Assembly: GCA_023375675.1 (NCBI GenBank) | Contig: JALQBC010000037.1 | Coordinates: 186,001-250,000 of the forward strand | DNA length: 64,000 nucleotides | Source of the DNA: Cytospora piceicola | Lineage: Eukaryota; Ascomycota; Sordariomycetes; Diaporthales; Cytosporaceae | Direction of reading: 5' to 3' | Part shown: positions 55,668-64,000 of the stretch, one piece after another | Layout: each line of letters begins with the position of its first letter | How positions within the stretch are numbered: the stretch's first letter is position 1 | Notes under the pieces: generated by a model | What the model was told of the DNA's origin: nothing | Databases searched by the model: none | What the model saw: only the letters and a program-made list of their open reading frames with translations | Made by a program: the position numbers and the translations under genes

Positions 55668-56822
55668 ATGCCGCCAGGTGAGTACAGCGTGCACTCCAGA
55701 ACCTCGATTGACACTCTCAACAGAGACGCGTCGCTTGCGCGTCAACACCCTCATTTTGTGTCGCGTCAATGCGCACTCATACTGACCCCATTTCGTTCCT
55801 AGCTATCAGTGATGACGAGCGATCGGATGTCGACGATGCGGTTGTGAAGAGCGATATCGCGCCGAAGAGGGGTCGCGGTCGCAAGTCGTACAAGGAACCG
55901 GAGATCCTCGACGATGACGAGGAAATGGCCGATGTCAAGAACACAAATGGAGACGCTGAAGAGGATGACGATGATGAACAAGGAGACGAGGATCTAGAAG
56001 AGGACGAGTACGACCCTGCGCCGCCGTATTGTCTGTTTGTACTCCCACTGACGATGTCCTAGGTATGTTGTCGAAAAGATATTTTCTCACTACATCGCCG
56101 ACGACGTAAGTAGCATTCCGCGTGAGACTTGGTCCGGCACGCATATACTGACGGCCCAGTCAGGGAGAGCCCCGTTTTGAGGTCAAATGGGAGGGATACG
56201 AGAAGAAGGCGGACCGTACATGGGAGCCGGAGGAGAACTTGCAGTAAGTGCTACATCTCTGCTAGGCACAATCCCAACCGTGCAAGCACGTCGCTAACCT
56301 TTCCACCTCTCACCAGAGACAACGCAGCGGAGGCTTTGGCAGAGTACTTCAGGGGCATCGGAGGCCGAGAGAAGATCTTCGAGCAGACCAACAACGCGCT
56401 CAAGGGTAGGAAGCGCGGCCGCCAATCCCAATCCGCGACACCAGCCACCCCCGCCGAGACGAAGCGCGCACGCAAGAACGGCCATCCCAAAGACACGACT
56501 CCTCCTGCCAGCGCCAAGGAGCTTGAATGGAAACCCCCAAGCGGCAGCTGGGACGACGATGTCGAGACGGTGGACATGTGCCAGGATGAAGAGAACGGAA
56601 CTTTCATTGTCTACCTGACCTGGAAGAATGGCAAAAAAACACAACACCCAAAGGAGGTTGTTTACCGCAGGTGCCCACAAAAGGTATGTATTGCCCGGTG
56701 TGAGGTGGAGAGAGGCACATGACTGATCGTTTTCTGATCCGTAGATGCTCCGATTTTACGAGCGCCATATTCGCATTTCCCGGGATGGCGGTGAGCCTGT
56801 CCCGATTTCCAGCATGAACTAG
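55668..56822 (+). CDS. hpo: Heterochromatin protein 1 (chromodomain + chromoshadow domain)
   Basis: Nuclear reader of histone H3 lysine-9 methylation that builds heterochromatin; in Neurospora HP1 is also needed for DNA methylation. Six exons: 55668-55677, 55803-56007, 56063-56105, 56164-56243, 56317-56683 and 56745-56822, giving 260 residues, close to the Neurospora protein. The first coding exon has only 10 bases (MPP plus one base). A very acidic N-terminal region (DAEEDDDDEQGDEDLEEDE) precedes the chromodomain YVVEKIFSHYIADDGEPRFE followed by VKWEGYEKKADRTWEPEENL, with the aromatic-cage Tyr, Trp and Tyr in place. A basic hinge (KGRKRGRQ, KRARK) is followed by the chromoshadow domain (VETVDMCQ...FIVYLTWKNGKKTQHP...MLRFYERHIRI). 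All junctions keep frame. Identification is strong. Confidence 0.95.
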
Positions 56823-58566
56823 TAGTCCGTCAAGACTTCGATCAAATCGAAATTCGGCGGGTACGAGGTGAGACTGGCGAGTCGCTCAAGTTCAAACTCG
56901 ACACGTCATTCCCGACCGTGGAAGCAGAAGCTTCTCTACAAGATAACGATGCTGTCGAAAACGGGGGGCCGCTGTAGATGGACTGGACAATGAGTTGGAG
57001 AGAACATCGAGGAGGAAGGGAAGTATGAAGATGAGGGCCCCTGTTCACGGCGTGGGGCTATGATTATTTACATCCTTATCCACTTCCCTTTGCTGTATTG
57101 GGATGCCGATACTCTCCAATGTGGCATCCGCCCAGTGTATGGCCGTTACCTTCCAAGGTTATAAGATTCACTGATTGGCGTGCATGGGCCTCAGCTTCAG
57201 TTTGACGGGGATGGCTTCCGTGTACTTGAGAAATTAGCTACGGCGTATAGGGGATTCTGGGGGGACCGGCGAGGTGGAACATTGAAGATGAGCCTAGGGT
57301 GTCGGCCAGCTGTCCATTCCATACAGTTGCGGTTCAGCAGAGTCATTTTCAGCAAGCCAGCAATCGATATTTTTTCCAATTCTATCACAATAACCTCTCA
57401 CGTTCACTGTCATAAATAGGCGGATCGGAATACATCAACACCAATGCTCCCCATGATGCGAACCTGCAGACTTTCTCTCGCTCCTCGGCAAAGCAGCGGC
57501 TATAATCAAGCCATGCATGTACGGGACTGCCTACCAAGCAAGTCTCGATCTCTTTGTCTCAAAAAGATCCTTCATTCTCAACTTGGAATATGTCTTTCCC
57601 CAAAACCCACAAGCAGCCCGCTCCAAAGTCAGCCCCTGGCCGGTGCCGGTATCAAATCAAATCGATCCGTTCGGCTTCTCGGGGGTTTGGGAGCCGACTG
57701 CCAGCCTGCTCCTCCGACAGGTCTATTCTATATCCTGAACTCGATAGTACACACGACCTTTGACGACTGACTGACTAACTCTCTAGGTACTAATCAACTA
57801 GACAGGCAGTAAAGTGGCAAAAGCATCGTCAACTGGTAGCTGGGCGACTTTTACCCTCCGTGTGTGAGAGCCATGGATTATTGCGTATTCAATCCCTATG
57901 ACCAAGAGGCTCTTATTGCACGACTTGGATTCGGATACCGAGTTGAGATATAGGCGCTTGGTAATCAGCTTGCATCCCGCCCGGCCGGGAACACTGCCCG
58001 GTTCAACGGCCGGGACTGGACCGGACTCACGAGGACAACAAAATAATAGACGACAGACAACTATACTTCGCTAAGTTTAAGCAGAAATTACAAAAATAGA
58101 GGCCGACCATCTCATACTCTAAGGTATACTGCACCGAATCGTTCGTCGGTCGTTGGTTCGCGTGGAACGGCCTCTAGTGCGCTGAAGAGGCCCCGGCCAA
58201 CGCCGGCTGCGCCGCTCCCTACGTCCAACGTTTACTGCACGCTATGAGCGGAAGCAAATTCAAAGATCGAAGTGAAATCGGGCCCGGATTTCCGCGATGG
58301 TTTGAGACACAACGGCTTCATCAATTGTCGAACTATCACTCGTTCGAGATGCTGGCAAATCGGTCGACTGTCACCTTCACTGGATGCATGACTCACCCAT
58401 TCTTCGGAATGACGTCTCAAGGTTCAATCCGTACAAAAGACACGATGGGCCACTTCCATCAACCTTCATGGCTGCTATATATTGAAGACCCTTGTATGAA
58501 GCAGTACATACCACTTTGGACGACACCTAGACAACAGACCATCCCATACAGTCATACATGCTTACT
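56823..58566. other. Intergenic region between HP1 and the histidine-phosphatase gene
   Basis: No supported gene. A GC-rich stretch around 57970-58230 with words such as CGGCCGGGA and GGCCAACGCCGG differs from its surroundings and might be a mobile-element fragment, but I can assign no family. Confidence 0.4.
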
Positions 58567-58574
58567 TATATAAA
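58567..58574 (+). promoter_or_regulatory. TATA box of the histidine-phosphatase gene
   Basis: TATATAAA about 90 bases before the ATG at 58661. Confidence 0.55.
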
Positions 58575-58660
58575 CCCAATTGTTCCATAGTCAAGCTCAT
58601 CGCTCCATCCCGATTCTCCCATACCTACCGCGAACAACAACCACTACCATCACCGCCATC

Positions 58661-59525
58661 ATGACCATCACTATCCATCTAGTCCGCCACGCGCAGGGCT
58701 TCCACAACCTCACAGTAATCAACCAGCAGATCCCAGACCCCTACCTCACCCCCCTAGGGAAAGAGCAATGCGCCACGCTATCGAGCCAGTTCCCCTACCA
58801 CGACCGCATCACCCACCTCGTCGCCTCGCCCATGCGCCGCACCCTCCAGACCTGCCACCTCGCCTTCCAGCCGGCCGTCGAGTCGGGCGCCAAGGTCGTC
58901 GGGCAGCCCCTGGTGCAGGAGGTGTCCATGCTGCCGTGCGACACGGGCTCGGAGCCCGAGGTGCTGCGGGCCGAGTTCGGGGCGTGGGGCGACTTCGGGC
59001 TCGTGGGCAAGGGGTGGAACGACAAGACCAGCCCCGGGTCGAGGTGGGCGCCGACGGTGGAGGCGCTGGAGGCGCGGGCGAGGGCGGCCCGGGCCTGGCT
59101 GCGGGAGCTGGGGCGGGAGGGGGTCTCTGGGGGCGCGGACCATGCCGACATCGTGGTCACCACGCATGGCGGGTTCCTGCACTTCCTCACGCAGGACTGG
59201 GATGGCATGGACTTCTCCAAGGGTAAGATGATACCAAGTACGAACAGGACCGTCCCACCTGGGGAGGGAAGGGTGGCCTTTGCTGACAAGACTCTACTCT
59301 TTTACAGGAACGGGGTGGGATAACACGGAATGCCGGTCCTATGAGTTCGTCGAGCCGGAAGGCGATGACTCGGAGGCCAAGATCCGGGAGACCAAGTCGA
59401 GTTGGCGGAAGAGGCGCGGCAGCGCCACCACCCTCACGGATACGGAGCAGCAGCAATTGCGGTCGGTAATCGTCGAGAAATACAACGAGCACTTTGAAAC
59501 GATCAACGGGGCCCCAGCCAAATGA
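58661..59525 (+). CDS. Histidine phosphatase superfamily (phosphoglycerate-mutase-like) protein
   Basis: Probably a cytosolic phosphatase of the histidine acid phosphatase/PGM branch. Exons 58661-59222 and 59308-59525 give 259 residues. The catalytic RHG-type motif is HLVRHAQGFHNL at residues 4-15, with the nucleophilic His in VRHAQ. Other conserved parts are YLTPLGKEQC, LVASPMRRTLQTCHLAF (an Arg of the phosphate pocket) and IVVTTHGGFLHFL with the second catalytic His. The 85-nt intron splits a Gly codon and joins SKG to TGWDNTE, after which YEFVEPEGDD matches the usual end of this fungal family. The 5' exon is much more GC-rich than the flanks, giving long antisense frames that should be ignored. 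Such proteins are usually annotated only as phosphoglycerate mutase family; true mutase activity is unlikely given the short length. Confidence 0.92.
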
Positions 59526-59531
59526 TCGACC

Positions 59532-59580
59532 GGGAGGCGGGAGGCGGGAGGCGGGAGGCGGGAGGCAGGAGGCAGGAGGC
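59532..59580. repeat. 7-bp tandem repeat just after the stop codon
   Basis: Seven units: five GGGAGGC followed by two AGGAGGC. It starts six bases after the phosphatase stop codon, so it lies in the 3' UTR. Purine-rich on the coding strand. Confidence 0.95.
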
Positions 59581-62430
59581 ATGGGTAAGATGCATTGAAT
59601 CGGTGGATGGTCACTTTTTCATGCCCTACACGATGGGGCAACGAAGCGAGGCTTAGAGCTGGCCGGGTTTGATAAACATTAGAGGCTACAAGACCAGAAT
59701 ACAACTGTTTCGTGGTTCATATGAGGCTCGGGCCGAGTGGGTGAGAGCTTGGAAAGCCTTAGATATGCCTCGGCTTAGCTGAGTACTTACTTAAGTGACT
59801 AAAGACTCAAGCAAGTGGCCGAGGTTCTAATGTTGAAACCCTCGAAGCGAACAGCTAATGAGGCTGCACTCCGTCGTCGCGATTGCTCTCATTGCACATC
59901 TACATGCGTGGGTACTTGGAGGCAACCTCGCTGGGATACAGCTGCGTGGGAAATGAGATACCAGGGGGGATTTTCAATAGTGTTTGTCTGCTGCTATCGT
60001 GACGGCATTCGTCATTGTCTCGATATTCGCGCACAAATAATGACACCAACTTTACGATCTCTTCGAGTCGACTGCAACGTTCGAAGTCATGACGATGAGC
60101 TGTTCAAACATACAGTCTTTCGGTTCAACCATGTCAGAACTGATTGCCCCATCGGTTGGCGATTCGGGCTGTCGGGGAAGAAAGGAAAGCTATACTGTGG
60201 TAGACAAGCTGTCAACCCGGTCAGTCCCACATTATTTGATGGAAATCGCCAACTGCTTTTTATGGAGCCGCGCGACAAGGCATGTCCTAGATCGACGTGA
60301 CACAATGCACAATGCTTGTGGCGTTCTTGGGAGGTTTAAAACAACGTCGGGAAACACACACAGCTGTACACTACATAGTCTGATTGTACATGGAATAGAA
60401 CCTCCTGCTCTTGCTCCTGCATACGGAGGTGAGACATGGGATTTTGATAGGCGTGTTGGCCACCTGGAGTCGGGTAGTGCAAGCATTGACTCTGAGTAAG
60501 GCTGACCCAATGACAGGTTGATTGGAGAAGCGAAGATGAAACGAAACACGTGGGAAGGGGCAAGGCCTCCCATTGTACAATCATTCTTTCTCTAGATGGA
60601 AATTATTTTCCGTTCATGGCAATAGGGTTGCGACCGGCTAGCCAAACAAATATTCAAGATAGACGCCGTGGTCGTCCTTTTTGTTTCAACATTCCCGATC
60701 AACAATCGCCTCTTTCCCGAGACGAGCCCAGTTGTCGTCCGTTGCAGTTGGCGCTTGAGTGAGAGTGTGTTACCACATAACCGAAATAGTTGTCCGCGAT
60801 TCATTGCTCCAGGGACTTCCACAGGAAGCCGAAAGGAAGCCAATCATCGACTCGGAGTTGGCTCAGGAACAAGGGCTCATACGCCGTTTGGCGCTAATGA
60901 TAAATGCGGGTTAGTGCTATCTCGAGCGGATGGTTCCTGCGTTAAAATGGTAATTCCGTCAAAGAAAAAACAGGGGCAGGGGCTCTCGACCGTTCCCCAC
61001 GCCTAACGCGAACCAACAATGCTAGAGTGTCTGAGTGTCTGAGTGCCTGGCAGCCTGGGTGCTAACATTACGTGCCATATGCGTGCCATTAGCGGGCCAG
61101 TCTTCAGCCCAGGCGGCCCATCCCCTTGTAACTGCAGATAGCTTGGCTGCAAACGTTCAACGGGCTCTGTTAGGTAGACCCAAAGGGACATATACGATGG
61201 ACTAACAGTTCAGACTCTCATACAAAGACAGGCCTAATCTTAAGTACCGTGGCTCCGAACCTTTTACTGCCGATCCTAGGAGACTCAGCCAGTTCTCTCT
61301 CAAACGTCCACCCACGCCGGCGTCTTTTCATGCCGAACACACCAGTTGACCTTACCTGCCCTTTCTTCTTCTGGAGGAATAGCCCCCCTTCCCCGACCAC
61401 TCTCTTCCCCTCGAGGGCATCATCGTCTATCTTATTTCCCTCCTTCGAATCGCGATCAACGAAGGCTGCCTCCTTACCTGGCCAGCGTCTATCTATTTGC
61501 TTTGCTGCTATTTCATACCACCAATTGCCCCTCTAACCAACCCATCGACACTCATTCACCAATTGGAAAACACAATAGCCGCCAAGGAAAAAGAAGAACA
61601 ACAGTCGCTCATTCTTTGCCTAAGCGCATAGCATTGTTGTTAATCACAATCCGCATTGTCCACTTTGTGCCCCATTCCCACTCATAGCAGCGGATACCTC
61701 AAGTATCTGATACCGGACCTTGTCCAGCGTCAGGCAAAGCGAAGGCGATCACACCCGGACCACTTAGCAATCCAGTCTCATTCCATCCCATTAAGCACGC
61801 CGCGAACCCATCAGCAAGGGAGACAGAGACCTCGTTCAATATACCTTCTATTCCTTGAGCCGAAAGCTTCCCGGCCTCCTTTTTGCCACCGGACTGGTTC
61901 CCTGGTTTAATGTTCTGGTTTTGGTCTCATGAACCATCAACTCACTCGTTTCAGCCACCCGTATCGTCGGCGTAAGCAATATCACTCCTTCGATCCACCC
62001 AGCACACCAGCCTTGAGAGTGTTATCATGAAGACCTGTTCATAGTAGGGAAAAGGAAGACTGCCGCTACTTTTTTTTGTGCCTGTTCATCTAATCGATCC
62101 TGGTCGATTGCTTCTATCTCTCCATACCACCGGCTCCAGCGCATCCGACCATCCTCAACCAGGACACCCCAGCAACAACATTCTTTCCAATCCAACCGAA
62201 AGTCGATAACCTCGCAGGCGAGGACACGACTTGTTCATGACGCCGACGACGACGACATTTCTTTGAGTTTTTTTTTTTGGTCAAATTCACCAGGGGACGG
62301 AGAGGCAGGTACCCCTCATCACCACCTCAACCTTTTTGTTTCGATTTTGTCCTACGGCGTCGACGATTCGCTTCTTCCATCAAGGGCAGGGACCATTGGT
62401 TCGGCGTGGTCGAAATAAAAACAACACAAG
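59581..62430. other. Long intergenic region and probable 5' leader of the KCH gene
   Basis: No supported gene. The last kilobase (about 61350-62430) is rich in C and T with scattered short upstream ATGs, as seen in long 5' UTRs of regulated fungal genes. Frames at 59815-60300 and 61249-61910 lack domain-like sequence. Confidence 0.45.
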
Positions 62431-64000
62431 ATGGGCTGCATGAGCCATAGGAGAAGCAATGTGGAAATCCGCCCTGAGCAGAAGTGGGATTTCATCGTAA
62501 GCAATGTTGGCCCAGGCATGGGAGATGTGGACGTGGTACTGACTGGTGCCTGGTGTTTCAGCAACTCAACGATTTCAAGGCCGAGAGTGCTTTCACATAT
62601 GTCGCCTATGGATATCTGTATTTCTCGCTCATCATATCCACGGCTGTGTACGCCGTCGATTCATTCACCGCTGTCAACCTCCTCGCCTTCAACAAGTGGT
62701 CGTCTGAAATTCAACCCGCCGTCTCCCTCAACATCACGAAGTGGATCTTTGCAATCTGCATCATCCTGTCCATCGTCAACCTTGGCTTTGAGCACATCCG
62801 TGCTATGCGGATTATGAAGAGGGGCAGTGTTGCCGAATCCTACCTCGATAATTTGGCTGTTCGTTTGGAGAGCATCCGGATGGGAAGCGGCAAAGGATGG
62901 CGCAGATTCCTTGTCTTCGCGGAACTGACGAAGAGTAAGAAGGGGGCCGAATACATCGCCCTCTTCACCTACTTCAGTTTCCAATGTTTGTCTTCACTGA
63001 CCCTTGTCCAGTCCTGTTTTGAAATAACTAACCAGTTTCAGCATGGATCCGTGTCATTTTCTGTTCTGGGCCTCGCCAAGCAGTCAACGGCATCACCTTG
63101 TACTCGGTGTACACAGCAAAATTAGCGGGAGACGGAAAAAACTTTGAAAGTAGCGTGGTCGACTTCTTTGATAAAATCAAGGCCCTCGCCGAGGAAGACT
63201 ACCGACAAGCTCTCATTCTGTCCGGCATGGTATTTACCACTGTGGTCTGGGTCTTCTCGTTCCTGTCTCTTTTGATCGCTACCTTGTTCTTTGTCTTGTT
63301 CCTGTGGGGATGGATACCAAGAGAGGATGGCGGTCTCTCGGGATATTGTGAACGTAAGATCAATAAGCGACTGATGAAGATCGTTTCAGCCAAGATCGAC
63401 GCGGCCATTGCTGACCAAGAGAGGCAACGGAAGAGGGCAGAGCTGAGAGCTGCCAAGAAGACTGGTGAATTGCCACCAGAAGAGCGCAAGGCCACCTTGC
63501 CCCAACTCATGCCACCAAGTGAGGAAAAATTCCCAGGAATGCCAACGATCAACAGGAACGACACCATGGCTACCCTGCCCGTCTATACCTCTCGACCAGG
63601 GACTCCAGACGGAGGAGGTGGACAAGGCTTCGAATTGGATCAGATGCCGGTGCTCAACAGAACGGAGACGGGGACGTCGACTACATCAAGTCGAGCGCCG
63701 CTACTCAAGTCCGGGGCTGAGATGGGTCGATCGTCACCTGCGCCACCGCTGCCGCCGCTGCCAGTGATGAAACCTTCAATGACGGGAGGTCCCCCACCGC
63801 TCCAGCGTGTACAAACCAATCAGTCCAGCTTTGGTGGCTCGTACACGCAGACGCCAACAACTTACTCGCCAGAGAACAACTTTGCGCCTATGCCGCAACC
63901 TGTTCGCACTCTTACTTCCACGTCAATAAACCCCTATGGTATGCCGCCAAGATCGAACACAACTCCAGCGCCGAGGGGAACAATCGATAGTTACTCCGCT
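62431..64000 (+). CDS. KCH-family low-affinity potassium importer, 3' end beyond window
   Basis: Membrane protein of the fungal KCH family (Kch1/Prm6 of yeast), involved in K+ influx and calcium signalling. Exons 62431-62496, 62562-62985 and 63042 onward; 483 codons are in view without a stop, so the gene is truncated by the window edge. Recognisable blocks are FTYVAYGYLYFSLIISTAVY, AVDSFTAVNLLAFNKWSSEI, KWIFAICIILSIVNLGFEHI, RGSVAESYLDNLAVRLESIR, GKGWRRFLVFAELTKSKKGA and EYIALFTYFSFQ-SWIRVIFC; the last is restored only by the 62986-63041 splice. A further membrane segment, SFLSLLIATLFFVLFLWGWI, leads to a long cytosolic tail rich in Pro, Ser and Thr. Both introns keep frame. Start choice rests on the first ATG that splices to LNDFKAESAF. 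Confidence 0.92.

Noticed and set aside
58768..59289. Several long frames on both strands in the phosphatase exon
   Set aside because: Caused by high GC content; only the frame with RHA and THGG motifs is conserved.
61249..61910. Overlapping plus-strand frames upstream of the KCH gene
   Set aside because: Pro/Ser-rich low-complexity translations of a C/T-rich leader; better explained as 5' UTR or promoter.

Overview
The window is nuclear DNA of a filamentous ascomycete (Pezizomycotina, most likely a Sordariomycete). Genes are broken by short GT-AG introns (about 48-125 nt) with RCTRAC-like branch sites, intergenic stretches are long, and the gene content is typical of plant-associated or saprotrophic moulds: an AA9 polysaccharide monooxygenase, a GH74 xyloglucanase with a CBM1, a 14-TM-type MFS exporter, an HP1 protein and a KCH potassium transporter. 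The species cannot be fixed from the sequence alone.

Layout. 0-5.1 kb: a POT peptide transporter, then an Artemis/SNM1-type beta-CASP nuclease gene that appears to use two GC-AG introns. 5.1-10.2 kb: mostly empty, with a possible pseudogene and two small genes of unknown function. 11-15.4 kb: a hydrophilic LEA-like protein, then a C2-pseudokinase-ankyrin gene whose frame is broken twice. 15.4-24.1 kb: a decayed fragment, the AA9 LPMO, a convergent MFS transporter and an LCM-family methyltransferase. 27-30.4 kb: an aquaglyceroporin with a long cytosolic tail and a C2H2 zinc-finger protein. 30.4-36.3 kb: a repeat-rich, gene-poor zone with nested palindromes, a 17-bp minisatellite, G-runs, a tRNA-like segment and one small membrane-protein gene. 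36.3-44.5 kb: a polytopic membrane protein of a fungal family of unknown function, the GH74 enzyme and an FAD oxidoreductase. 48-50.2 kb: a zinc-finger/acidic protein. 50.2-55.7 kb: a gene desert with clustered TACCTAGGTA palindromes. 55.7-64 kb: HP1, a histidine-phosphatase protein and the 5' part of a KCH-family potassium transporter that runs off the end.

Functional themes are plant cell-wall breakdown (AA9 and GH74), membrane transport (POT, MFS, MIP, KCH) and genome maintenance or chromatin (beta-CASP nuclease, HP1). There is no prokaryote-style operon, and I see no polyketide or peptide synthase that would make the MFS/methyltransferase pair a proven metabolic cluster. The most unusual gene is the C2-pseudokinase-ankyrin locus. 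All exon models were derived by hand from reading-frame continuity and splice consensus; none was checked by search or RNA data.
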